DNA of 64,000 nt from Streptomyces flavidovirens DSM 40150 (GTDB lineage: Bacteria > Actinomycetota > Actinomycetes > Streptomycetales > Streptomycetaceae): positions 110,529 through 174,528 of the forward strand of contig NZ_AUBE01000016.1 in NCBI RefSeq assembly GCF_000429085.1. The letters are read 5' to 3'. Under the pieces are notes generated by a model. That model was not told where the DNA came from. It made no database searches and saw nothing but the letters and a program-made list of their open reading frames with translations. Shown here piece by piece: positions 45,021-58,594 of this stretch (the stretch's first letter is position 1; each line of letters starts with the position of its first letter). A program made the position numbers and the translations under genes.

Positions 45021-45875
45021 ATGCCCACGCCCACCGCCCACGAGCCTCCTGTGCTGTACGAGCGACGCGGGCCCCTCGCGTACGCCACGCTCAACCGCCC
45101 GCGCTACCGCAACGCCCAGAACTCCGCGATGACCTACGCCCTGGACGCGGCCTTCTACCAAGCCGCGGCGGACTCCGAAGTGAAGGTGATCGTGCTGGCC
45201 GGAGCCGGCGAGCACTTCTGCGCCGGCCACGACATCGGCACCCCCGAACGCGACGCCCATCTGCCCTTCGAGCGCAGGGCGGGCCTGTGGTGGGACCACT
45301 GCGGCAAGCAGGGCGCCGAGTCGCGCTTCGCGCGTGAGTCGGAGGTCTATCTGGGGATGTGCCGGCGCTGGCGCGAGCTGCCGAAACCGGTCGTCGCGTC
45401 CGTCCAGGGAGCGTGCGTCGCGGGCGGGCTGATGCTCGCCTGGATCTGCGACCTGATCGTCGCTTCCGAGGACGCGTTCTTCGCCGATCCGGTGGTGCGG
45501 ATGGGCATACCCGGAGTCGAGTACTTCGCGCACCCGTGGGTGATGCCGCCGCGGATCGCCAAGGAGTTCCTCTACACGGGCGACCGGATGCCGGCGCGCA
45601 GGGCGTACGAGGTCGGCATGGTCAACCGCGTCGTGGAACGGGCCGAGCTGGCGGAGCGTACCGAGGAGCTGGCCCTGCGGATCGCCGGGATGCCGCGCCT
45701 GGGGCTCGCCCTCACGAAGCGGGCCGTGAACCAGGCGGAGGACCTTCAGGGCATGCACACCGGCATGGACTCGGTCTTCGCACTGCACCACCTCGCCCAC
45801 GCCCACAACGCCGAGACCGCCGCGGACCCGCTCGGCGGGATGGATGTGTCCGCGATGAAGAAGGCGAGTACCTGA
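45021..45875 (+). CDS. Enoyl-CoA hydratase/isomerase family protein
   Basis: 284-aa crotonase. GAGEHFCAGHDIGTPERD and VASVQGACVAGGLMLAWICDLIVASEDAFFADPVVRMGIPG are the oxyanion-hole and substrate regions. The WDHCGKQGAESRFARESEVYLGMCRRWRELPKP insert is characteristic of an actinobacterial group found with steroid genes. Likely hydrates the enoyl-CoA product of the acyl-CoA dehydrogenases downstream. AAGGA lies 10 nt before the ATG. Stop overlaps the next ATG (TGATG). Confidence 0.88.
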   Translation: MPTPTAHEPPVLYERRGPLAYATLNRPRYRNAQNSAMTYALDAAFYQAAADSEVKVIVLAGAGEHFCAGHDIGTPERDAHLPFERRAGLWWDHCGKQGAESRFARESEVYLGMCRRWRELPKPVVASVQGACVAGGLMLAWICDLIVASEDAFFADPVVRMGIPGVEYFAHPWVMPPRIAKEFLYTGDRMPARRAYEVGMVNRVVERAELAERTEELALRIAGMPRLGLALTKRAVNQAEDLQGMHTGMDSVFALHHLAHAHNAETAADPLGGMDVSAMKKAST

Positions 45876-47020
45876 TGGACTTGCGGCACACGCCGGAGGA
45901 GGACGCCTTCCGCGCCGAGGCGCGGGCGTGGCTGGCCGCACACGTCCCCGCGGAGCCGCTCCCCTCCCTGGAGACGGAGGAGGGTTTCGCCGCGCACCGC
46001 GCGTGGGAGGCACGGTTGCACGCGGACCGCTGGTCGGTGGTGTCGTGGCCGCGGGAGTACGGCGGGCGGGGCGTCGACATCTTCATGTGGCTGCTCTTCG
46101 AGGAGGAGTACTTCGCGGCGGGCGCTCCGGGGCGGGTCTCGCAGAACGGCATCAGCCTTCTCGCGCCGACCCTCTTCGACCATGCCACCGAGGAGCAGCG
46201 CGCCCGCGTTCTGCCGGCCATGGCGAGCGGTGAGGTGATCTGGGCGCAGGCCTGGTCCGAGCCCGAGTCGGGGTCGGACCTCGCCTCCCTCACGTCACGC
46301 GCCGTACGGACGGAGGGCGGGTGGCTGTTGTCCGGGCACAAGACGTGGTCGTCGCGGGCCGCCTTCGCGGACCGGGCCTTCGGGATTTTCCGTACGGGCC
46401 CCGAGGCGGCCAAGTCGCACCACGGCCTGACCTACCTGATGTTCGACCTGAGGGCGGACGGGGTCACGGTGCGCCCCATCGGCCGGCTCGACGGCAAACC
46501 CGCCTTCGCCGAGGTCTTCCTGGACGACGTGTTCGTGCCGGACGAGGACGTCATCGGCGAGCCGGGGCAGGGCTGGCGGATCGCCATGTCTACGACGGGG
46601 AACGAACGTGGGCTGACCCTGCGCTCCCCCGGCCGTTTCACCGCCGCCGCCGACCGGCTCGTACAGCGGTGGCGTACGTCGGCGGATCCTTCGGACACGG
46701 CGCTGCGTGACCGGGTGGCGGACGCGGTGGTGGGGGCGCGCGCGTATCAGCTCTTCACGTACGCCAACGCTTCGCGCTGCGCGGCGGGCACGGTCCTCGG
46801 AGCGGAGTCCAGCCTCAACAAGGTCTTCTGGTCCGACTACGACATCGCCCTGCACGAGACCGCGCTCGATCTGCTGGGCGCGGACGGGGAGCTGGCGGGG
46901 AGCGAGTGGGCGGAGGGCTATGTGTTCGCGCTGGCCGGGCCCATCTACGCGGGGACGAACGAGATACAGCGCGACATCATCGCCGAGCGCCTCCTCGGCC
47001 TGCCGAAGGGCCGCCGCTGA
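45875..47020 (+). CDS. Acyl-CoA dehydrogenase (FadE, larger subunit)
   Basis: 381-aa flavoprotein that introduces the alpha-beta double bond in a steroid-derived acyl-CoA. FAD/acyl region WAQAWSEPESGSDLASL, KTWSSRAAFADRAFGIFRT, and C-terminal YAGTNEIQRDIIAERLLGLP. The position that is the catalytic Glu in medium-chain enzymes is Ala here, as in steroid-type FadE heteromers, which place the base elsewhere. Immediately followed, with a 1-bp overlap, by a second, smaller FadE; the two probably form an alpha2beta2 complex like FadE pairs in mycobacterial cholesterol breakdown. Confidence 0.88.
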   Translation: MDLRHTPEEDAFRAEARAWLAAHVPAEPLPSLETEEGFAAHRAWEARLHADRWSVVSWPREYGGRGVDIFMWLLFEEEYFAAGAPGRVSQNGISLLAPTLFDHATEEQRARVLPAMASGEVIWAQAWSEPESGSDLASLTSRAVRTEGGWLLSGHKTWSSRAAFADRAFGIFRTGPEAAKSHHGLTYLMFDLRADGVTVRPIGRLDGKPAFAEVFLDDVFVPDEDVIGEPGQGWRIAMSTTGNERGLTLRSPGRFTAAADRLVQRWRTSADPSDTALRDRVADAVVGARAYQLFTYANASRCAAGTVLGAESSLNKVFWSDYDIALHETALDLLGADGELAGSEWAEGYVFALAGPIYAGTNEIQRDIIAERLLGLPKGRR

Positions 47021-48003
47021 TGAGGTTCCTGCTGACCGACGAACAGGCCGCTTTCGGACGTTCCCTGGACGCGATGCTGACGGCCGCGGACACACCTTCT
47101 GCCGTACGGGCATGGGCGGCCGGAAACGCCGTTCCCGGCAACGCGCTGTGGGCGCGGCTCGCTGAGGCGGGGGTCTTCGCGCTGGCCGTTCCCGAGGCGT
47201 ACGCGGGGGTGGGGCCGCTGCCGGTCGAGCTGGCGGTGGCCTGTGTGGAACTCGGGCGGCATGCGGTGCCCGGTCCGGTGGTGGAGACCGTCGCGGCCGC
47301 CGTCCTGCTGGCCCGCCTCGCCGAGCACGGCGAGGAGGGTCCCGCGAAGCGGCTGCTGCCGGCGCTGGCGGCGGGCGCGGCGAACGCGACGCTCACGCTC
47401 CAGGGCTGCGGCCCGTACGCGCTGGACGCGGATTCGGCGACGTACCTCCTCACCGTGCGCGGTGACGAGCTGCGGCTCTCTCGCGGGTACGGCGCACTCC
47501 AGACGTCGGCGGATCCGGCGCGCCGGCTGTACCGGCCGGAGCCGGGCGGCGAAGTGCTCGCCTCGGGACCCGCCGTGACGGCGGCGGCCGCGTACGCCGC
47601 CGACCACGCGGCGTTCGCCACCGCCGCGCAGGCGCTGGGCACCGGGCTGGCGCTGCTGGACCGGACGGTGGCGTACGTCAAGCAGCGCACGCAGTTCGGG
47701 ACGGCCATCGGCGGTTTCCAGGCGGTCAAGCACCGGCTGGCCGACACCTTGATCGGGCTGGAGTTCGCCCGGCCGCTGCTCTTCGGCGCGGCGCTGTCCA
47801 TGACGTCTGCCGACATCGCCGCCGCGAAGCTCACGGCGGGCGAGGCCGCGTACGCCGCCGCGCGGACCGCGCTCCAGTTGCACGGGGCGGTCGGCTACAC
47901 GCAGGAGCTCGACCTCTCACTCTGGCTGCGCAAGGCCCGTCCGCTGCGTGACGCGTGGGGGACGCCGTCGCAGTGCCGGGCGAAGGTACTGGCTGCGCCA
48001 TGA
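47020..48003 (+). CDS. Acyl-CoA dehydrogenase (FadE, smaller subunit)
   Basis: 327 aa, about 50 residues shorter than the partner. FLLTDEQAAFGRSLDAML opens the N-terminal helical domain; the C-terminal domain keeps RTQFGTAIGGFQAVKHRLADTLIGLE and ALQLHGAVGYTQELDLSLWLRKARPL. Alanine-rich middle with a poorly conserved FAD loop. Most likely the structural partner of the preceding FadE in a heterotetramer. Last gene of the rightward steroid transcript; a short TGACGCC/GGCGTCA hairpin follows its stop. Confidence 0.85.
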   Translation: MRFLLTDEQAAFGRSLDAMLTAADTPSAVRAWAAGNAVPGNALWARLAEAGVFALAVPEAYAGVGPLPVELAVACVELGRHAVPGPVVETVAAAVLLARLAEHGEEGPAKRLLPALAAGAANATLTLQGCGPYALDADSATYLLTVRGDELRLSRGYGALQTSADPARRLYRPEPGGEVLASGPAVTAAAAYAADHAAFATAAQALGTGLALLDRTVAYVKQRTQFGTAIGGFQAVKHRLADTLIGLEFARPLLFGAALSMTSADIAAAKLTAGEAAYAAARTALQLHGAVGYTQELDLSLWLRKARPLRDAWGTPSQCRAKVLAAP

Positions 48004-48038
48004 CGCCGCCGGGCGTCACCGCGGCGGCCCAAAACTGA

Positions 48039-48121
48039 CAACACCTGTAGGCCAACACCCGTTGACATCGCCCCGCCCTCCGCTCTACATTGGGCCTACA
48101 AGCGTTGACCAACATGTGTTG
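48039..48121 (+). promoter_or_regulatory. Promoter and operator cluster of the FAD monooxygenase gene
   Basis: TTGACA (48062-48067), 18-bp spacer, TACATT (48086-48091): a strong vegetative-type promoter. Three CAAC-N4-GTTG-like sites surround it: CAACACCTGTAG (48039-48050, one mismatch), CAACACCCGTTG (48053-48064, overlapping the -35) and CAACATGTGTTG (48110-48121, downstream of the start). An inverted TGTAGGCC/GGCCTACA pair (48046-48053, 48093-48100) overlaps. Pattern of a tightly repressed promoter. Confidence 0.65.
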
Positions 48122-48137
48122 GCATCAGGAGGTCGCC

Positions 48138-49637
48138 ATGCACGGCAGCACGACCGGTACCCCGTTCCAGCGCAACGTCGTCGTAGTGGGGGCCGGCCCC
48201 ACCGGCCTGCTCCTCGCCGGCGACCTCGCCGCCGCCGTTGTCCCCGTCACGGTGGTGGAGCGTCGCCCGCAGGGCATCAGCAATCTCACCCGGGCCTTCG
48301 GCGTGCACGCCCGCACCCTGGAGCAGCTCGACGCCCGCGCCCTCGCCGACGAGCTGGTCGCGACCGGCCAGATCATCAGTCGGCTGCGGCTCTTCGGCTC
48401 GCTCTCCCTCGACATCTCCGATCTCCCTTCGCGCTTCCCGTACTTGCTGGTCACTCCGCAGTTCGAGGTGGAGAAGCTGCTCCTGCGCCGGGCCGAGAAA
48501 AACGGAGCGACGTTCCTGTACGGAGCGGAGGTCACCGGGCTCACGCAGGACGAGAGGGGTGTGACCCTCGACGTGCGGCACGAGGACGGAACGGCCGACG
48601 CGCTGCGTGCCGCCTACGCCGTGGGCGCCGACGGGGTTCGCAGCGCCGTGCGCAAGGCCCTGCGCATGCCCTTCCCCGGACACTCGGTCATCAAGTCGAT
48701 CGTCCTGGCCGACGTGCGCCTCACGGAGGAGCCCGACCGTACGGCCGTGGTCAACGGCATGGGTACGGCCTTCGGCTTCCTCGTCCCCTTCGACGACGGG
48801 TACTGGCGCGTGGGCGGCTGGGACCGTACGCGCGGCGCGATCCCCGACACGGCGCCCGTCGAACTGGAGGAGCTGCGCGCGATCACCCGTCGCGCCTTCG
48901 GCAGCGACTTCGGTATGCACGACGCCCGCTGGATGTCCCGGTTCCACAGCGACGAACGCCAGGTCCCGCGATACCGGGTGGGCAGGGTTCTCCTCGCGGG
49001 CGACGCGGCGCACACGCACTCCGCGGCCGGTGGCCAGGGCATGAACACCGGCCTCCAGGACGCGGCCAACCTCGGCTGGAAGCTGGCCTCCGTGGTCAAC
49101 GGCCAGGCACCGGAAGGCCTGCTGGACTCGTATCACGACGAAAGGCACCCGGTCGGCAAGGCCGTGCTGCGCAGTAGCGGCGCGCTCCTGCGCCTGGCCA
49201 TGGCCCACACCCCGCTGCAGCGCGGGCTCCGAGCCGTGCTGACCCTGGCCATCGGCAAGGTACGCCCGGCTGCCCGCAGGGCGATCGGCCAGATCACGGG
49301 CATCGGTTACGCGTACGACGCTCCGCGCGGCGCCCACCCGTTCACCGGCAAGCGCGTTCCGGACGTCAAGCTCCAGGAGGGCTGGCTGTACGAGCAGCTT
49401 CGCGCGGGGCGGTTCGTGCTGATCACCCCGCAAGGCGCGGAGGTCGACCACGACGGGCGGCTCACCGTGGCGCACTGGGCGAGTGACCGCCGTACGACTC
49501 TGCTCGTCCGTCCCGACGGTTACGCGGCCTGGGCCTCGGAAACCGCCGGCACGGAGCCCGTCACTGTGCGGACCGCCGTCGGGGAGATGGGTATCTCCTG
49601 GAAGCCCGCGACGCGTGGGGCGATACCGCGCGACTGA
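48138..49637 (+). CDS. FAD-dependent aromatic-type monooxygenase
   Basis: 499-aa class A flavoprotein hydroxylase of the PheA/MhpA/RdmE group. FAD site VVVVGAGPTGLLLAGDLA, middle VGADGVRSAVRKAL (DG motif), and RVLLAGDAAHTHSAAGGQGMNTGLQDAANLGWKL (GD motif). Residues about 390-499 form the thioredoxin-like C-terminal domain. Such enzymes hydroxylate phenolic or polyketide substrates. No partner genes adjoin, so substrate unknown; the tightly controlled promoter suggests induction by an aromatic compound. AGGAGG 5 nt upstream fixes the ATG at 48138. Confidence 0.88.
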   Translation: MHGSTTGTPFQRNVVVVGAGPTGLLLAGDLAAAVVPVTVVERRPQGISNLTRAFGVHARTLEQLDARALADELVATGQIISRLRLFGSLSLDISDLPSRFPYLLVTPQFEVEKLLLRRAEKNGATFLYGAEVTGLTQDERGVTLDVRHEDGTADALRAAYAVGADGVRSAVRKALRMPFPGHSVIKSIVLADVRLTEEPDRTAVVNGMGTAFGFLVPFDDGYWRVGGWDRTRGAIPDTAPVELEELRAITRRAFGSDFGMHDARWMSRFHSDERQVPRYRVGRVLLAGDAAHTHSAAGGQGMNTGLQDAANLGWKLASVVNGQAPEGLLDSYHDERHPVGKAVLRSSGALLRLAMAHTPLQRGLRAVLTLAIGKVRPAARRAIGQITGIGYAYDAPRGAHPFTGKRVPDVKLQEGWLYEQLRAGRFVLITPQGAEVDHDGRLTVAHWASDRRTTLLVRPDGYAAWASETAGTEPVTVRTAVGEMGISWKPATRGAIPRD

Positions 49638-49680
49638 CGCGCGCGGACGGCCCGCGGGTACCGCCCGCAGGCCGCGCGGC

Positions 49681-50328
49681 TCAGCCGGTTGTGAGGGGGA
49701 GGGTGGAGGTGGAGGTGGAGGTGGAGGTGGAGGTGGAGGTGGAGGTGGAGGTGGAGGTGGAGGTGGAGGTGGAGGTGAGCGTGGGGGTGAGGGTGACGAC
49801 CGCCGCGTGTCCTTGGGCGGACAGCGCGCCCGGCGACCCGGTCACCACGGCGTCGTACGGTGCGAGGGTGATGCCGTCGAACGATGCGGTCCCGTCGAGT
49901 GCGACGATCACCACCGTCCCGTTGGGCGGGAGTGCGACGTCCAGGCCGCCGCGCACCACCGCGACCCGCGCGGTGGTGCGGCCCCTGCGGTGCATGACGT
50001 TGAAGTTCACGACCCGGCCGCCGAGCAGCCGGCAGTCGGTGACGACGTCACCGGGGAAGTCCTGCGGGACGAAACACTGGGCCACGAGCCGCCGCTCCCC
50101 GCCCACCACGAGGTCCATCCCGGCACCTTCGGCCATCGTCAGGATGCGGTCCACCTCGGGGAACGCGGAGAACGGGCCGTCCGCTTCGACCTCCGCGAGG
50201 CTGATCCGCCAGTCGAAGCCGGCCATCCCGGCGCCCTCGGGCGAAGCCGCGATCTCGCGGGTGACCCCGCCGCCGTTCTTCCACGCCACAGCCTCACGGT
50301 CGGCCGCCCTCAGCACCCGGACCGTCAT
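49681..50328 (-). CDS. HutD/Ves-family protein with Thr-Ser repeat tail
   Basis: 215 aa. Residues 1-175 form a HutD/Ves (DUF886) cupin: WKNGGGVTREIAASPEGA and FDWRISLAEVEADGPFSAFPEVDRILTMAEGAGM are its signatures. The family occurs with histidine utilisation and has been reported as cold-related in E. coli; enzymatic role unknown. The C-terminus ends in 12 Thr-Ser pairs coded by a perfect hexanucleotide repeat. Overlaps the vWA gene by 4 bp. Confidence 0.85.
   Translation of the reverse strand: MTVRVLRAADREAVAWKNGGGVTREIAASPEGAGMAGFDWRISLAEVEADGPFSAFPEVDRILTMAEGAGMDLVVGGERRLVAQCFVPQDFPGDVVTDCRLLGGRVVNFNVMHRRGRTTARVAVVRGGLDVALPPNGTVVIVALDGTASFDGITLAPYDAVVTGSPGALSAQGHAAVVTLTPTLTSTSTSTSTSTSTSTSTSTSTSTSTLPLTTG
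49705..49776. repeat. GGAGGT hexanucleotide microsatellite, 12 copies
   Basis: Twelve perfect copies of GGAGGT inside the 3' end of the HutD/Ves-family gene (ACCTCC, Thr-Ser, on its coding strand). In-frame length change would only alter tail length. Confidence 0.97.
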
Positions 50329-51041
50329 CGCACGATGCCCTGCGCCCGCGCCGCGGCCAGCCAGGCGGGGAACTCGCGCACCAACTGGTCGTACAACTCC
50401 CCGTCCGAGACCTGGCGCGGGTCCAGCCCGGCATGGAAGTAGCCCGCGTTGTCGACCGGACGCCTCGCCGGGACGGCCAGTTCGTCCAGCTTGCGCAGGA
50501 AGTCGAACTGCGTGCTTCGCGTGTTGCCGAAGCCCACGAACTGCCAGAACAGTGGCAGCTTCGCGGCCTTGCAGACGTACCGCTCCGCCGCCAGCTTGTT
50601 GATCGGGCCGCCGTCGGTCTGAAAGACGACCAGTGCGGGCGCGGTCGATCCGCTGCCCAGGTAGTGGTCGATCACCGCGTCCATGGCCAGGTGATAGCTG
50701 GTCCTGCCCATGTGCCCGAGCCCGGCGACGATCTTGTCGATTCGTCCCTGGTGGTTGTCGAGGGCGATGTCCGTGATCGCGTCGACGTCCGTCGAGAAGA
50801 ACACGAGCGGCACGCTGCCGTCGTCGTCGAGATGGGCGGACAGCCCGAGCACCCGGTCGGCGAGCGCCTGCACGCTGCCGTCCTGGTAGTACGGCTTCAT
50901 GGAACCCGAGTAGTCGAGGACGAGATAGACGGCCGCGCGCTGCCCGCTCAGCCCCTGCTTCCGCACCGAGGCCCCGGCGCTCTTGTACAGGCTGACGAGC
51001 GCGGGCGCGGTCTCCTCGACCTTGTGGAGGCTTATCGCCAC
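50325..51041 (-). CDS. vWA-domain protein (TerF-like)
   Basis: 238 aa, almost entirely one von Willebrand A domain with an intact MIDAS: D43-x-S45-x-S47 in LVLDYSGSMKPY, the Thr near GRTSYHLAM and Asp in VFQTDGGP. Resembles the vWA part of tellurium-resistance TerF/TerY proteins (YVCKAAKLPLFWQFVGFG). Cytoplasmic protein-interaction module. GTG start with GGAG upstream. It precedes the HutD-like gene with a 4-bp overlap. Confidence 0.85.
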   Translation of the reverse strand: MAISLHKVEETAPALVSLYKSAGASVRKQGLSGQRAAVYLVLDYSGSMKPYYQDGSVQALADRVLGLSAHLDDDGSVPLVFFSTDVDAITDIALDNHQGRIDKIVAGLGHMGRTSYHLAMDAVIDHYLGSGSTAPALVVFQTDGGPINKLAAERYVCKAAKLPLFWQFVGFGNTRSTQFDFLRKLDELAVPARRPVDNAGYFHAGLDPRQVSDGELYDQLVREFPAWLAAARAQGIVR

Positions 51042-51239
51042 GTCGGATCTCCGTTTCGTACGGGGTTACGGGGCTGGCGGGAAAGGGCAGCACAGGCAGG
51101 CCTGCTGAGGTTACGTCACCGGTCTCCGGCCGTGGCCCGCACTGCGAACAGCGGCCGGTACGGACCGTGCGTTATCTTGAGCGGCGCCGACCCCCACCGG
51201 CTCTCCCCGTTTGCCCAGAAGAAGCCCAAGGAGCCGGCC

Positions 51240-52136
51240 GTGGAAGCCGCCGTCACGACGTGTTACCGCCACCCCAAGTACGAGACGTACGTGAGATGCA
51301 CGCGGTGCGAGCGGTTCATCTGCCCCGACTGCATGCGGGAGGCGGCCGTCGGTCACCAGTGCCCCGACTGCGTGGCGGAGGGCCACAAGTCCGTCCGGCA
51401 GGCGCGCACGGTCTTCGGTGGCGCGGTGACCGGGGCGGCCGCGCCGGTGGTGACGTACGCGCTGATCGCTCTGAACGTGGTCGCCTACCTCGGTGAACTG
51501 GCGCGCCCCGACATCGTCGGCCGGTTCGGCATGCTCGGCTGGGGCCTGCTGGGTCCCGAGGCCGGGGGCTACGCCGCCCCGACCGTGGCCGGGGTGGCCG
51601 ACGGCGAGTGGTACCGGCTGCTCACCGGCGCGTTCCTCCACCTGCCTGCGACCGGGGGCAGCTTCGGGATCATGCACATCGTCATGAACATGCTCTGCAT
51701 GTGGAACGTGGGCAGGACGGTCGAGGACCAGCTCGGCCGGGCCCGTTACGCCGCTCTCTACCTGCTTTCCGCGCTCGGCGGCTCTGTACTGGTCTACCTG
51801 ATCGCGCCGCACAGCATCGTCGTGGGCGCCTCGGGCGCGATCTTCGGCGTCTCGGCCTCGTACTACGTGATCTGCCGCCGCCTGGGCCACGACATGCGGG
51901 CCGTCCACCGCTTCATGGCCGGACTCATGATCTGGATGGTGGTGTCCGCCCTCTTCTCCTCCTGGCAGGCCCACCTGGGCGGCCTGCTCACCGGCGGCCT
52001 GGTGAGCCTGGCCCTGGCGTACGCACCCCGTAAGAACCGGACCGCGATCCAGGTGGCCGCGGGCGCCGGGGTGCTGGTGCTGCTGATCGTGCTCGTACTG
52101 ATGAAGTCGTCATCGCTGACGTCATTCGCGGCCTGA
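51240..52136 (+). CDS. Rhomboid intramembrane serine protease with N-terminal zinc finger
   Basis: 298 aa. N-terminal B-box-like zinc finger (C8, H11, C20, C23, C28, C31, H39, C41, C44), then six or seven membrane helices. Rhomboid catalytic dyad S198 in GASGAIFG and H245 in QAHLGG; HIVMNM (about 146-151) supplies the oxyanion Asn. Cleaves membrane proteins within the bilayer; substrate unknown. GTG with AAGGAG 6 nt upstream. Actinobacteria commonly carry this zinc-finger/rhomboid fusion. Confidence 0.92.
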   Translation: MEAAVTTCYRHPKYETYVRCTRCERFICPDCMREAAVGHQCPDCVAEGHKSVRQARTVFGGAVTGAAAPVVTYALIALNVVAYLGELARPDIVGRFGMLGWGLLGPEAGGYAAPTVAGVADGEWYRLLTGAFLHLPATGGSFGIMHIVMNMLCMWNVGRTVEDQLGRARYAALYLLSALGGSVLVYLIAPHSIVVGASGAIFGVSASYYVICRRLGHDMRAVHRFMAGLMIWMVVSALFSSWQAHLGGLLTGGLVSLALAYAPRKNRTAIQVAAGAGVLVLLIVLVLMKSSSLTSFAA

Positions 52137-52289
52137 CACGCCGAGCCTGACCCGGCGCCTCACCCGCCCACGCCCGCCCGCACACCCACACGCGCCGCGG
52201 CGCCCACCCAGTGTCCGGTCGGGGACAGGGCAGGCGCCGCGTTCAGTTCCGCACGCCGTTGTGCGGGACGTTTATGTGCCGGGCGTACG

Positions 52290-53742
52290 TCAGACGGTCA
52301 GCGCACGGTCCGTCGGCTTCACCGGGGCGGGCAGCTCGCTCGCCCCCGTCAGGAACCGGTCCACGCCACGCGCCGCCGACCGCCCCTCGGCGATCGCCCA
52401 CACGATGAGCGACTGACCGCGGCCCGCGTCACCGGCGACGAAGACGCCGTCGACGTTCGTCGCGTACTGCCCGTCGCGCGCGATGTTGCCACGCGCGTCG
52501 AGCTCCAGACCGAACTGCTGGACCAGGCCGTTCGCCTGGTCGGTGCCGGTGAAGCCCATCGCCAACGTGACGAGCTGAGCGGGGATCTTCCGCTCCGTGC
52601 CCGGCTTCTGCTCAAGCTTGCCGTCCTTGAACTCCACCTCGACGAGGTGCAGGAACTGGACGTTGCCGTCCTCGTCGCCCTCGAAGTGGGTGGTCGAGAC
52701 GGAGTAGACCCGCTCGCCGCCCTCCTCGTGCGCGGAGGTGACCTTGTAGAGCATCGGGAAGGTCGGCCACGGCTGGTTGGCGTTACGCTCCTCGCCCGGC
52801 TTCGGCATGATCTCCAGCTGGGTGACGGACGCCGCGCCCTGACGGTGGGCGGTGCCCACGCAGTCCGCGCCGGTGTCGCCGCCGCCGATGACCACGACGT
52901 GCTTGCCCTCGGCGGTGATCGGGGAGACCGTCAGGTCGCCCTCCTGCACCTTGTTGGCGAGCGGCAGGTACTCCATCGCGAAGTGGATGCCGTTCAGCTC
53001 ACGGCCCGGTACGGGCAGGTCACGGGAGACCGTCGCGCCGGCGGCGATGACCACCGCGTCGTAACGACGCCGCAGCTTCGCGGCGTCGATGTCGCGGCCG
53101 ATCTCCACCTCCGTACGGAACTTGGTGCCTTCCGCGCGCATCTGCTCGATGCGCCGGTTGATGTGCACCTTCTCCATCTTGAACTCGGGGATGCCGTAGC
53201 GCAGCAGTCCGCCGATGCGGTCGGCGCGCTCGTACACCGCGACCGTGTGACCGGCCCGCGTCAGCTGCTGGGCGGCGGCGAGACCCGCGGGCCCCGACCC
53301 GATGACGGCGACCGTCTTGCCCGAAAGACGCTCGGGCGGCTGCGGGGTGACGTCGCCATTCCCCCACGCCTTGTCGATGATCGAGACTTCGACGTTCTTG
53401 ATGGTGACGGCCGGCTGGTTGATGCCGAGCACGCACGCCGACTCGCAGGGAGCCGGGCACAGCCGCCCGGTGAACTCCGGGAAGTTGTTGGTGGCGTGCA
53501 GCCGCTCGCTCGCCGCCGCCCAGTCCTCGCGGTAGGCGTAGTCGTTCCACTCGGGGATGAGGTTCCCGAGCGGGCAGCCGTTGTGGCAGAACGGGATGCC
53601 GCAGTCCATGCATCGGCCGGCCTGCTTGCTGATGATCGGCAGCAGGGAGCCGGGAACGTAGACCTCGTTCCAGTCCTTGACGCGCTCCCCGGCGGGACGG
53701 GTCTTCGCGACCTCGCGGCCGGTGGTCAGGAAGCCCTTGGGG

Positions 53743-53750
<8 letters not shown>
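52290..53750 (-). CDS. gltD: Glutamate synthase small subunit
   Basis: 486 aa. FAD/NADPH subunit that supplies electrons to GltB for glutamate synthesis from glutamine and 2-oxoglutarate. Cysteine-rich N-terminus (CMDCGIPFCHNGCP and CPAPCESAC) for the two [4Fe-4S] clusters, FAD site VAVIGSGPAGLAAAQQL, NADPH site VVVIGGGDTGADCVG, and C-terminal GVFVAGDAGRGQSLIVWAIAEGR. Start overlaps the gltB end by 8 bp: a translationally coupled gltBD operon. Confidence 0.97.
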
Positions 53751-58302
<4,552 letters not shown>

Positions 58303-58365
58303 CGGCACTCCCGTCGTCGTCGTGGCATATGCAACTACCGAGGGACGACGTTGGCCCTCCGCGAA

Positions 58366-58381
58366 ATTTCGTGCAGGTTAC
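58366..58381 (-). promoter_or_regulatory. GlnR-type box upstream of gltB
   Basis: Minus strand GTAAC-N6-GAAAT, which fits the actinobacterial GlnR half-site pattern gTnAC-n6-GaAAc except for the last base. 64 bp upstream of the gltB start. A partner site beyond it is not obvious. The rest of the 290-bp gap holds no gene. Confidence 0.55.
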
Positions 58382-58594
58382 ATGATGGCTGGCTTCTCGC
58401 GAAGTGGATAGCTCATTCCAACATGCGGACACCGCGCATAGCGGTGCAGGTGGTTCACGTGCGGACAGACCGACACTTGTCTGGTCGTCACAGAGCAGGC
58501 CTCATTGCCTGCGGTGTCGTGGGCTTTTGCCCGGCGATTGCGAAGACGAAACCACCGAGTAACAGATTACTTATGTGGAGCCCCGCATAGTGTC

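Noticed and set aside
49483..50602. Plus-strand frames with long Glu-Val or poly-Gly runs over the GGAGGT repeat
   Set aside because: They are other-frame readings of the microsatellite; the coding gene is the minus-strand HutD/Ves-family protein.
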